DNA from: Plasmodium coatneyi
Lineage: Eukaryota; Apicomplexa; Aconoidasida; Haemosporida; Plasmodiidae
Direction: 5' to 3'
Length of the DNA: 64,000 nucleotides
NCBI RefSeq assembly: GCF_001680005.1
Contig: NC_033556.1
Location: forward strand, 744,001 to 808,000
The position numbers and the translations under genes are program-made. Below the pieces are notes generated by a model. The model was not told where the DNA came from. It worked only from the letters and a program-made list of their open reading frames with translations, and ran no database searches. Within the stretch, counting starts at the first letter, position 1, and each line of letters opens with the position of its first letter. This document shows, in pieces, positions 1 to 10,833 of the stretch.

Positions 1-739
1 CTTCATCCACCAAAATGTGACCTCTCCCCCTTTCAGGGAAGCTCAGTCTCCACTTTGTTACGCACCAAAAAATGGGATTGAAATTCCAATTGCAAAAGTC
101 CATATATAAAATTTTTTAAGGAAGTTGCGCACAAATGAAACCTCCTTCGAATTATATTGTCCAAATGAAATTTTTAAGGACGTTGCGCACAAAATAGGTG
201 GATTGAAGTTCTGGGTGCAAGGTCCGAAAAAAAATATATGGATTGCACAACCTATAAAAGTACATACTTTACACCAAAATGTCCAAGGAATGACAACAAC
301 ACTTATTTAGAAACGTTTCCCACGAACCAGACTTGGCTCTACAAGCCTTTATCAAAATAATGCCCCTTCCATGACCATATAAATTTTATACAATTCTTGT
401 ACAATTTCTCGCCTGCGCTCATCTTTTTTGATTAGTGTGCAAAGTACGTTTATTTCCATTTGCCTCTATTTGTTCTGCCGAAACTTTCATTCTTTACTTT
501 AATTCATTCGCGCGCAGAGAACGAATGAACCATTGCGCTGCGTTTGTTCACCTTATATTATTAATAAAATTTATATGTGCGAACATTGTGTTTAAGCTCA
601 CTGTACAACAAAAGAGCGAACTCAAAATGCCGAATGAAAAAAGGGGGGTATGAATACAAGAGTGCGTATCATATACTCTGTGCAGTGTTGTACGTATTAA
701 TTTTATGGAATAAACGAAAAAAAAAAAGTAGCCCCTCCT
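1..739. other. Non-coding spacer at left edge
   Basis: I see no credible gene here. Between about 50 and 240 there are degenerate copies of a roughly 60-base unit carrying the core TTGCGCACAAAA followed by a GGATTGAA-type segment. By comparison with the right-hand modules, this should be the convergent spacer between a plus-strand kir ending left of the window and SICAvar-1. Open frames are short and low in complexity. Confidence 0.5.
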
Positions 740-1090
740 TTTTCTTGACAATTTCTTTTTCGCAATTTTTTCTGTGACAAATTTATTGGGGCATTTTTTG
801 GACAATTTTTTTTTGTTGCAATTTTTTCTGTGTGACAAAAATTATATTAGGGCATTCATTTTCTTTTTGGCAAATTTTTTTTGCAATTTTTTTTTGTGCA
901 ATTTTTTCTCTGCGACAAATTTATATTAGGGCATTTTTTTGGATAACTTTTTTTTTTTTTTTTTTGCAATTTTCTCTGTGACCATTTTATTAGGGCATTT
1001 TGTTTTATGGACAACTCTTTTTTTGCAATTTTTTCTGTGACAAATTTATTCGCGCATTTTCTTTTGGACAATTGTTTTGTTTTTTTGGCT
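740..1090. repeat. T-rich tandem repeat
   Basis: About five imperfect units of roughly 60-80 bases, each combining GACAATTTTTTTT, GCAATTTTTTCTGTGACAAA and TTTATTAGGGCATTTT. The same unit recurs at 32880-33230, in the same position relative to SICAvar-3. Lysine- and asparagine-rich open frames on the minus strand here are translations of this repeat, not genes. Confidence 0.7.
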
Positions 1091-1319
1091 AATTTTTCTT
1101 TTAACTAAAATTATACTTAAAATCGAATAAACAAAAACAAGGAATGAGGCAGCTTCCCTTCTGTGAAGAACATTGTGTAATTTTTGCACTTTATTATGAA
1201 CTGTGCATCTGAAAAATGTGTAACAGAAGAAGGCGGGCGAAAACCTCCTTTGCGAACCTTCTCGAACTTTCGCGCACTATTTGAAACACTTTTTCAAATG
1301 TCCATAATAATTGGAAGTA

Positions 1320-1524
1320 GGAAATAGAAAATTATTATGATAAAAAAAATTATTAAGGTAAAAAATTATAACAAAAAAAAATTTAATGAACATTTTTTGT
1401 ATCTTCAACGAAAAAAATTATCCAAACAAATCAAAATAAGGGGAAAAATTTTTTTCCGCTTATATTGACCACACTGAAAGTGAGCATTTTCGTAGAAAAC
1501 GAAAAAAAAAAGAAAAAATATTTA
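1320..1524 (-). other. Conserved SICAvar 3' flank
   Basis: This is an AT-rich block just after the SICAvar-1 stop on the minus strand. In plus orientation it reads: runs of AAAATTATTA, TATAACAAAAAAAAATTTAAT, GAACATT, a TTCA(A)GTAAAG-like element, then CGCTTATATTGACCACAC. The same ordered elements occur at 16970-17180, 33430-33660 and 44900-45080, each next to a SICAvar stop, so this is probably a shared 3' UTR. Confidence 0.55.
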
Positions 1525-4500
1525 CTACACCCTAAAACTGCAATCTGAACTTGGAACCTGTTCCTTAGGAATATCAACCATAAGAACAAAGTTTTCTTCC
1601 CTAAACCCGGAATCTGAACATGGAACCTGTTCCTTAGGAACATTTTCCCCTTTTATAAATTCGCTTCCCATAAATTCCCAAACCAAAATTTCAAAAAAGT
1701 CCTCCTTCGTCGAATGGAGGTCCCCTTTTTGACATTCGTCTAAGACTTCTAAATAAATATCAATAATGGTACGTCGACGTACACCAGGACGACCAACACC
1801 AAGGCGATCATCAGCAAGTTTTTTTCGCATCTTCGTTCCCGTTGGAACAGATCTTGGTTTTCTGCGTTCCTTTACTAAGGTATATTCATGTGGACCATCT
1901 GCCTGGTCGTCCACATCGTCAAGGAGTTGTTCTTCCAAAGTTGGAGGACGACGTACTTGATGAGCCCTTCTGTGACGTTTCCTTTTTTTACCGAGGAACA
2001 AATACTGCAAAAAAAAGAACGAACAAGTAATTTTTTCGGGTATGAAATGTTGTTCTTAAGAACAGAACAATCAGTATAAAACAAGTGCGAAGTGTACATC
2101 TAAGGTAAAAAACGGGGAAGTTGTGTTCCTTTTTTCTTCTTTTTTTTTCTTTCTTTTCATTTTTTTTTTTTTTTTTTTTTTTTCTTTTCCTCCTATTTTT
2201 ATTTATTTTATTTTTTTCTTTTTTCAGTTTGCACACCTTAGATATATACCTCTCCTTAAACGGCTAAACTCCAGGCCACATTGCTGTTCCCTCACCCTAG
2301 AAACTTAACTTTAACTGTGAAATTCTACACCCCCAAGTGCGAAATCCTACATACATCCCTAAATGCGACATCTTACACCCCGAACTCCCCAATACTACAC
2401 ACATCCTAAATGCGAAATACTGTACACTCCCTAAGTGCTAAATCCTATACATTAACTGTGAACTCCTACACTCACCCTAAAATGCGAAATCCTACACATA
2501 TACCCTAAAATGTGAAATCCTACACTCACCCTTAAATTGCGAAATTCTACATATACCCTAAGTGCGAAATACTATACACCCTAAAATGCGAAATCCTACA
2601 CATACACCCCTAAAATGCGAAATCCTATGCACACCGTCCTACTGATTCATTCACCTTTATTTTATTTTTTTTTTTTTTCTTTCCGAAAAATATTTTTTCT
2701 TTTTTTTTTTTTCTTTCTTAAATTTTTTTTTCTTACCTTCCAAAGGAGATAACTTATGACAGAGGTGGCGATGGCAACAGGGATTGTAGGAAGGTATGGG
2801 GTAAGATCAGAAGGGTCTATCCTGTTAACAACTGGGAGAGGAAGAAGGTGGGTGGCTCCGGCATCCTTCCCTGGATCACCTTTAGTCTTTGTAACACCTG
2901 TTCCGTTTTTTCCTAATCTTGGTGTTGCTGCTGCTGCTGCTGGATCTTGGGATTGGTTACCACCTTGTTGTGGTGGTCCTTGAGGTTTGCCTGGAGGAGG
3001 TGGCCCCTGTGGTTTCTTACCACCTTGTTGTGGAATGCTAGTGGAACCGGTACCAGAAGAACCTGGATTCCACGTTCCTGTAGAACCGGTACCAGAAGAA
3101 CCTGGATTCCACGTTCCTGTAGAACCGGTACCAGAAGAACCTGGGTTATGAGTGCCGCCACCTCCTCCACCTAACAAGGAAGTAACAAAAAAGGGTGATT
3201 TAAATAATATGGAAAGTCGCAGAAACTGAAATGTTATGTGCACCTTCCGGTGCACACACTTCTTTATTTTATTTTTTACTTTTTAATTTTTTACACGTCC
3301 TAATTTTTTTCACTTCCTTTACACTTGTTTCACTTTCTAATTTTTTTTACACGTCCATATTTTTTTTTCACTTCCTTTACACTTGTTTCACTTTCTATTT
3401 TTTAGATGTATCTTATAGGCTGCACACATTTCTTTAAGAGTGTTCATTTTCCTTTTTTTTATTGTTATTACCTGCTGGAAGACTTGAGGAAGTTACCTCG
3501 GTTGCGGAACCTGAGGGAGTTTGAGTGTCTGTTCCTGTGCTTGGAGTTTGATGGCTAGGATCTGTTGCTGCACCTGGATCTGTAGGAGTGGTAGGTTCGG
3601 AAGATAGTTGAGTTGTACCTTCAGCTACGTTAACAACAGCTGCCTTACTACCTACGGCACCTTTAAGACCTTCCCCCTTCTGGGCTTCATCGGGATCAAT
3701 GTCGGATGGTTTTGCAGGCAAATCACCGGAACCATCAATAGATGGAAGACATGCAAGAGCAGCATCCATCCCCCCTTCCACTACTCCATCCTCACACTTT
3801 GCAGTTGCAGACTTACCTGCTTTTTTCGGTGCTGGTGCGGATTTTGCTGGACTTGCATCGGAAGATGTTGGTGGATGTGGTACTGGTGGAAGACCATCAT
3901 CTCCTGCCGAATGTTCCCTCCTACCTTCAGGTGCTGGTACATGTGCTGGTTTCTCTGGGGTAGGTGCGGACTTCGCAGGATCCCCTGATGGTACCGTTTT
4001 CGCAGCTGGAGGGTCTATATTGACTAATTTCCGTAATTCCTTTGATCGTCCTAATTTCAATAAGTCTACAATTCTTCCATTCTTGCAATCTCCATTTTGT
4101 CCCTGTTCTTCTTTTTCCTTCTCTTTATCTTTACACTCCATCCATTGCATTACCTGCTCTAACTCTGTAATACCATCTGTGGGTTTCCTTTCCTGCTGCA
4201 ACCATGTGTCCAACGTTCCCCCTATTAAGTCTTCCTTATCTTTTATATCTTCTTCCTTAACCCAGTTACAATCCATTCCCCATGACTTCGGTGGGAACTT
4301 ATTCGCTGTCCCCTCCATAGAATTGGAGATAACCTTCATAATTTCCTGAGCTCCACACTTATTCCCTAAAATTCTTAATATAACTCTATTACCTATTATA
4401 CACTTTAGGTACGACTCCCATGGTTGCCCCTTCCCATTTTTCCCTTTCCAACTTTTTCCATCTTGGCTTCTTCCTTCCATCCAATAGATTACTCTTACCA

Positions 4501-7494
4501 ATCTTTTGCATATTTTCTTCATTTGATTCGTTATGTTATTATCCGTTTTGTGCTCTAAACTTCCACATATTTGTGGTATTGACGTCGGTTTCCCGTCGCC
4601 CATATTCATATAACCCTTAAGTTCTTTTAACATCCTATTCACATCACCTTCCATTTTTTTCTTTATATCACCCTAAAAATAAGGAAAGGCAGAAAGAAAG
4701 AGACATAAGAACTTATAGATTTATTCCTTCCTTTCTTCTTTCCCCTATATATCTGCCCTCCTAATTCATAATAATACTTTTTTCCTTCATTTTCCTTTCC
4801 TTTTATTTAATTATTCTTTCTCATCGATTGCTCTTTTATTTATTCCTCCCTTTTTCTTTCCTTTTCTTTTTCTTTTTCTTCTTTCATTTCTTTTCCTTCT
4901 CGCTTTATGCCTCTTTTTCCTTATATATATTTTTTCCCTTCATCGTTTTGTTCTCCCCCGACTTTCAGATTATTTTCCCTTGTCCGGTTTGACCCGGGTT
5001 GTCCCGTTCCTTTCCCCCTTGTTCGGTTACACCCTTTGTCCCGTTGGACCCCTTGTCCGGTTAGATCCCTTGTCCGGTTTCCTTCCCCCCTCTAGGCTCC
5101 ACCCAGTTTCGTGTTGGCCAAACTGCGAGGAGTTCTTCCCCCAAGGGCTGCTTGACGCCCCTCTACAATTAATCGGAGGTAACCACCTCCCTCACAGGAG
5201 TTTTTCCTAACAGGCAGGAGCCCCTTTTAATTTACCGGAGGATAACCTGTCTCGACGACTCTTACTTCTAACTAAGCACCTTTTCATTTTTTAAATACTA
5301 GGTCATAAACCCTAAAAAATAAAACCGAAATATGATTACCTTTCCCTCAACACTAAAACCCTGAACCATTAAACATCGACCATGAACTCTGAACCCTAAA
5401 CTCTAAACCCTAAAGCTTAAACACTAAACCCTAAACACAAACCCTGAACCCTAAACCCTGATACCCTGAACCCTAAACCCTAAACCTTGAACTCTAAACG
5501 CTGAACACTGTAAATCCTGAACTGCGTAAAACGTGAACAGTTTAAACCCTGAACAGTGTAAATCCTGAACACTGTAAATCCTGAACAGTGTAAAACCTGA
5601 ACCCTAAACCCTGAACCCTAAATTCTGAACACTAAACACGAAATACTAATTCCTCTACCCTTAACCCTGAACTCAAAACACAAAACCTGAAATTATTATC
5701 CTACACCCCTAAACCCTGAATCTCTAAACCCGAAATCGGACATCCTATACCCTAAACCCTGAACCCTAAACTCTGAACCATCCCCACTCTTTTTTTTTTT
5801 TTTTTTTTCCATTCCTTTATTTTAATTGATTCTTCTCTTTTTTGGTTTCAACTTTTTTATTTTTAGAATTATATTATTAGTATATATGGGTGCGTGCTTT
5901 ATCCTAATTCTTTTTTCTTCTCGTTTGAGTATATAAGCCTATGTGTTCGGCCTTATTCTTTTTTCTTTTCCGCTTTTCTTTCCTTTTCTTCTTTTTGTTT
6001 TTTACTTAACCTTCCTTCTTTACTCCCTTAAACTTTCATTCTCCTTACACCTTAAACCTTCCTTCTCCTTACACCTTAAGCCTTCCTTTTTCCTTCCTCC
6101 TTAAACCTTCCTTCTTTACATGTTTTCTTCTTTTTCTTCTTTTTCTTTTAAAAAATATCATAACACTGCACACCGAACTTCTTCTTTACCTGGTCTAATT
6201 GTCCATTCGACGTCCACACTTTCTGCTTTTGTTCCTCCCATGCACTATTCAGTTGTGTCCTCATCTGTTCTCTCTTTTGTTCTATTTCCTGACTCGATCC
6301 AGAGGAGCATGGATCAGATGGTGCTTGAGGAGTATCTTCTTGCTTTGCAGGGGTGGTTACCGGTGATGATGCTTGGAGCTGGGGTGGTGGAGTGCCCTCG
6401 CCTGTGGTAAGGTCGCTTCTAGCAACACCCACCAAAGCTTGCTGATCCCTTTTTTCCTTTTCTCGCATATTTTTTTCAAACAGTTCCTTCAAATTTTTCT
6501 GTACCACTTGGTATACATTTTTCTCCCAATCTGCACTTCCCCCCTTTTTTTCTTCCTCTATCATTTTTAATGTATCCTCCAAATCCTTGTTATCCCACTT
6601 ATCTCCATCCTTAACTAATTGGTCTAACTCCTCTTTACTAACGCCAAATACTTTTCTCAAATTTTCCTCATTCTCCACTGTATTGGGGGACATGGACACT
6701 TGCCCCTTCTTCGGTGTGCTACATTTCGCCCCTTGCGTTTTCCTGGTCTCCAGATTAACTATACCCGCTTTCACATAAGTACTTTTCCCATCTTGTTTCT
6801 TTTGCTCTGCCCATTGTTCTATTTGCTTCCAAAGGAATTTTCCCCCAATACTCATATTCATAAAATCTAATCCTTCACATATTTTGTGGACATCCTGCAC
6901 TTTACTGAAAGCTTCGAAAGCCTTTGTTGCTTCTAACACAGTTCCTGAAACTTTCTTTCTACTACAGTGACCTCCTAACCATTTTATTAAAATTATTCGA
7001 CCAACTATACATCTAAAATAGGAATCAATCTGTGCGTGCCCTTCCTTACTTTCTATTCCTTGTATATTATGATACCCTGCTATTCTTATTCCATTAATGT
7101 ATAATAATACTTTTACCATTGTTTTACATAATTCCTTGTCTTCGGAGCTGAAATGCTTTTTCTCCTCGTCATCCACTTCTTCACTACACAGTTGGGCAAT
7201 TAACGTCAAACCACTGTACACATTCTTCATGGCATCCTCAAATATTTGCTCCAAGTCATTCCATATTTTATCCTACAAATAGCACAAAAGAAACATATGA
7301 TTATGTATACACATTGCATATATAATACACGCCGTCCCTCATATATTCCATCATTCACATAGGAATATTCGACCTTTATATATTTACTTTTTCCTTTCAA
7401 AAACAATGAATATTACATAATCCCCTGAGGTCTTGTATTTTTTCACTTTTATCCATTCTACTAAAAACTCCGTAAAATACTTGAAGTCCTCCAT
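1525..7494 (-). CDS. SICAvar: SICAvar-1: SICA antigen, five exons, two alpha domains
   Basis: Variant antigen expressed on the surface of infected red cells. Exons on the minus strand: 7494-7417, 7272-6190, 4672-3472, 3170-2737, 2004-1525. All junctions are GT..AG and phases match (0,0,1,0), giving 1091 residues. The first exon (26 residues) has no signal peptide, as is usual for the family. Exons 2 and 3 are SICA alpha-type domains (LCKTMVKVL and YFRCIVG motifs in exon 2; KICKRLVRVI and YLKCIIG in exon 3); no beta domain is present. Exon 4 holds fibrinogen-like and proline-rich segments, then the membrane segment ending SYLLWK (about 909-932). The last exon is the cytoplasmic tail, with LEEQLLDDVDDQADGPHEYT, the DFFEILV block and VPKEQVP repeats. 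Intron 2 (1.5 kb) contains telomere-like repeats. The gene is short for the family but looks intact. Confidence 0.9.
2310..2640. repeat. Intron repeat GCGAAATCCTACAC
   Basis: Lies in the last SICAvar-1 intron. The unit is roughly 25-30 bases: CCCTAAAATGCGAAATCCTA followed by CACACACA-like spacing, about ten degenerate copies. Just before it, at 2255-2300, is one copy of another unit (CGGCTAAAC..CCAGGCCACATTGCTGTTC). Both families recur in the corresponding introns of SICAvar-2, -3 and -4 and at 61545-62100 and 63660-64000. Confidence 0.8.
2947..3147 (-). other. Host-like segment in SICAvar-1: fibrinogen-alpha-type repeat plus salivary PRP-type stretch
   Basis: Within exon 4 of SICAvar-1. Positions 3147-3040 encode two full 13-residue units NPGSSGTGSTGTW and most of a third, about residues 796-831. 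From memory this resembles the tandem repeat of the mammalian fibrinogen alpha-chain connector region. Positions 3033-2947, residues 834-862, encode KKPQGPPPPGKPQGPPQQGG with flanks, which I recognise as the repeat of basic salivary proline-rich proteins. The segment lies between the alpha domains and the membrane anchor, so it would be exposed on the red-cell surface. The host match is recalled, not searched. Confidence 0.75.
4975..5270. repeat. GC-rich intron block with CTTGTCCGGTT units
   Basis: In SICAvar-1 intron 2. Short units such as CCCTTGTCCGGTTNGACC repeat about five times (4978-5090), followed by CACCCAGTTTCGTGTTGG and CTGCGAGGAGTT. The same elements occur in order in SICAvar-2 intron 3 at about 21190-21290. 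The block is markedly richer in GC than its surroundings. No coding sense found. Confidence 0.65.
5300..5780. repeat. Interstitial telomere-like array
   Basis: Degenerate repeats of AACCCTAAA and AACCCTGAA with interspersed AACACTGTAAATCCTG variants, inside SICAvar-1 intron 2. P. knowlesi telomeres use GGGTT(T/C)A, and internal copies are known in its genome. Antigen exons on both sides show this is internal, not a chromosome end. Confidence 0.85.
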
Positions 7495-7735
7495 GTTGAC
7501 AACCTTCCTTTATTATTATATGATTCATTGTTATATTAAGGAATTATACATTACTAAGAATTTTATGAACTCATCAAGGGAAGATTTTTCCTGTTCTTTC
7601 TGTTTTTTCCTTCCTTCCCTGTCCACAGATATTCCATCTTCCTTACTTTGTTTTTACATCTGTGAACAAAAAAAAAAAGAAAAATTCTGCGCATGCGCCC
7701 TTTCCTATCTTCCTCTCTTTTTTTTTGTCCTTTAA

Positions 7736-7777
<42 letters not shown>

Positions 7778-8790
7778 TTCCTTCTTTTCCTTTTTTTAAA
7801 AATTTTTCTTTCTTTCTTTAAGAAAAGAAAGAAAACAATTTTCCCTTCTCATTCCTTTATGCATTGCACTTTCCGAAGAAGAAAAGAAAAAGAGAGAGAA
7901 AACACAACCATTGCCTCGTTCCTTTTCGTATACATTCTACCCACGTACTCCCTTTTTTTTGCATTTTCTTTTATGCACTACATTCTTCCTAAGGAAGAAG
8001 ACGAAGAAAGAGGGAAGGAATTACGTTCCTTCATTCTTTTCTTCTTGGTTTTCTTTCTTTTCTTTCTTTTCTTTTTTTTCTTATTTTTTCTTCTTTTTTA
8101 AACCTTTTTTTCTCTTCTTTAGCCTATTTCTTTTTTTTTCTTCTTCTTCTTCTTTTTTAAGAAAAAAATATATATAAAAGAAAAAAAAAGATTACAAAAC
8201 TTTTTTTTTTTTTCTTTCGAGAATTTTTTCTTTTAAAAAGTATGAATGGAAGAAAAAAAGAGGAAGAATGCAAAAAAAAGAAAGAGAAGTATACTGAAAT
8301 GTACAATGTCATTAACTTTAGGAAGCAGAAGGGAAAAAATGGAAAAAAATAGGAAGTAATACAAATGCTGTAGCACACTATATACATCGTTTCATAATGA
8401 AAAAAACCCAATATTATTGTCGCATTATAGCTCTATTTATATGCCCCTATCACGGTTATGTCAAAGTGTGCTTTGTAATAAATAAGGATCTAAATATATA
8501 CAATTTCCTTTATCATACACAAACATATATTTTCACTTTCTCTTTCACACTGTTCGACGACCAACGCCAAAATGAGCATTCACAATTTGATGGCTAAACG
8601 ATTTCTCCTATGGGACTGCTCATATAGTTTGTTGCTTAGGTGTTGCTTCCACCTTCCGTCAATGGAACATTATTAGCAGCATGTTCTCATTTCCAGCTTA
8701 TTGTGTTCCTTTTCTCCATTATTTTTTGTTCCCTTTCCTTTTCTTTTCTTTTTTCTTTCTTTTTTTTTTGTTAAAAAAGAGAAGGGGAAC
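7495..8790. other. SICAvar-1 upstream region, polypyrimidine tract
   Basis: Between the SICAvar-1 start and the end of KIR-A. From about 7740 to 8170 it is almost pure C/T on the plus strand. It contains copies of a core TATGCACTACATTCTTCCTA followed by GAAGAAGA and GGAATTACGTTCC. From 8100 to 8760 it is clearly similar to 52020-52640, including the shared ATTTCTCCTATGGGACTG and TAGTTTGTTGCTTAGGTGTT. It probably includes the SICAvar-1 promoter and 5' UTR and the KIR-A 3' UTR. Confidence 0.5.
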
Positions 8791-9410
8791 TCATCTAATA
8801 TAAGGAACAGAATATTCTGTGTTAGTATCATCATCTTCCTCCGTTAAGTCAGGTTCTGAATACTCTGTTGTTGAGTTGTACGCTGAGGAATCATATTCAT
8901 TCTCCTTATTTAACTTGCGTACTAATGATGTTCTTTTTCTTTTACTTTTATTGTTGCTCCTTCCTCCACCTCCAAAGAAAGTGTTACGTAAGTCGGAAAA
9001 TATAGAAGTATACTAAAAATAAAAGAAAGGAAAGGACAAGGATGGGAATGTGTTCGCAGAATGTATATGTACAATTACTGTTCACATTTTAAACATTCAC
9101 ATTTTTAAGCATTCACATTTTTAAGCATTCACATTTTACTTTAGCATTCACCTTAACATTTATTCTATGCATTCATTTTTCACATAGGTAGGAAAATATT
9201 AATAAGTGTTATTATACATATTTCTTCTGCTAAGTGTACTTACCTTATATAGTAATAGTGCAACTGCTGGTAATCCTATTGCTGCTGCACCAGCAGCACC
9301 ACCAATAGTGGTGGTGGTACTGTCCATTCCTTCAGAGGACACAGGAGCAGCTGCTCCTACTCTTGGTGCAGGTGGTCCACCGTCCGGTGGTGGTAATTGT
9401 GGAGGTTGAG

Positions 9411-9441
<31 letters not shown>

Positions 9442-10833
9442 TTGTTGCCGCTGCTGTTCCTGCTGACCATTCTGTGCTCCTTCTGCTTTTTTACCTTGAC
9501 TCTGAGCACCTTCTGCTTTTTTTCCTTGGTTTTGTGCTCCTTCGGCCTTTTTTCCTTGATTCTGTGCACCTTCTTCTGTACCTAAAAAATAAAGTAAACA
9601 AAGGACAGAGTTGTTGTTTTTGTTTTTTTAGTGTAATAAGCAAATGTTTATCCCTAAAATTCTTTAGGTGTGAACCACCCATCACCTTCCCCCCCCCCTT
9701 CTTACTAAATGTGTCTTTCCTTCATATGGGAATGTTAAAGTAACCCTTTTAAGAAGGGGGAAGGAGGGAGGGTCTGTAACCCTTTTAAGAGAGAAGGGGG
9801 GGAAGGAACATATAAAGTGTAACTTCCTAAGATGGGGGGGATTCAAGAATAACTTCACTTAGGAGGTAGTTTTTTTAAGGTGATTACCTATTCTAGGTGA
9901 TTCAGTTTGCGCACGTGCGCGAGATTGAGGGCATGATAACCGTTCCGGTGTTTTAAATTCTCCCTCCTTACTTTTCTCCACTTTAAATTTGTCACAATAT
10001 TTATCATTGCCAGTGCTTTCGCACTTTCCACTTAAATTTTTATGTGCTGACTGGGCGTTTTGCCAGGATTTCTCGTATTCTGTACTACTACAATATTTAG
10101 CAATCTCCCCATTCGTCTGTATTTTATTATAGTCATAGTAGTAATCGAATAGTATTTTAGCCTCTCCGAAACGATCCTTCAAAATACCTTCGTACAAACT
10201 GGTGCACTTATTCTGGCATGTATTCCAAAACTTGGCATCCTGCAGTTTTGTATAAATTCTCTTCATAACGGGTGAGAATTCTTTTCCTGTCTTAAATTTT
10301 TCCCTCATCTTATCACCTAACCAATAATAGAAAAATGGACAACGTTCCTCATCGGACAGCATAATCAATCCCCTCCCTGTACATACATAACAGTAGTTTC
10401 CCGCAATTTTATTGGCCAAGCTCACATCATTGCCCCCTCCGTACATCTGTAATGATGTCGTCACATCCCGTTCCAGAGTACTACGACTCCCTGCCCCCCC
10501 TGGGAATGTACAACCTCTTCCTCTTCCAGATTCGAATTCAGCATATACTTCCTCTGAGGGTAATTTAAATGAAGCTTGACCCTAAGAGTGTAATTAAGGA
10601 GGAAAGTGGAATATGCATGTGTATAAATGGATGCTTCTACATGTGTGCACGTTCCTTCCATATTATAATTTACTGCACTATGCACAAATTACTATATATA
10701 CATCATATATAAATGTCCATGTTGTAAAGAAGGAAGGAAGGTTGTGTTAGGGGTCGTAGGTGGAAGGAAGGGATGATCTAAGAAGGGGAAAACAGCAAGC
10801 CCCTTCAGTGTTGTTACTTACCCCTGGACTCAT
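8791..10833 (-). CDS. kir: KIR-A: kir variant antigen with RRBP1-like decapeptide repeat
   Basis: Member of the pir/vir superfamily, predicted on the infected red-cell surface. Exons: 10833-10822 (MSPG), 10581-9888, 9581-9244, 9012-8791; phases match and give 421 residues. Exon 2 has the family motif FYYWLGDK (about residue 88), KILFDYYYDYNKI and the paired cysteines. Exon 3 starts with the decapeptide repeat, continues with a run of glutamines and PQPPQLPPP, and ends in the hydrophobic segment AIGLPAVALLLYK. The last exon is a basic then acidic serine/threonine-rich tail ending EYSVPYIR. A long divergent region (to KIR-B) lies upstream. The tail and 3' flank are close to those of KIR-F, indicating duplication. 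Confidence 0.9.
9472..9573 (-). repeat. NQGKKAEGAQ decapeptide repeat in KIR-A
   Basis: Exon 3 of KIR-A encodes EGAQ, then two copies of NQGKKAEGAQ and one of SQGKKAEGAQ (about residues 239-272). This decapeptide is, to my knowledge, the signature repeat of mammalian ribosome-binding protein 1 (p180/RRBP1). The DNA units are 30 bases and AT-biased at third positions. A polyglutamine tract follows directly. Confidence 0.8.

Noticed and set aside
125..310. Short plus-strand open frame at the left edge
   Set aside because: It spans degenerate TTGCGCAC repeats and has no recognisable exon features.
5300..5780. Telomere-like repeats as a chromosome end
   Set aside because: SICAvar-1 exons lie on both sides and the units are degenerate; it is intronic.
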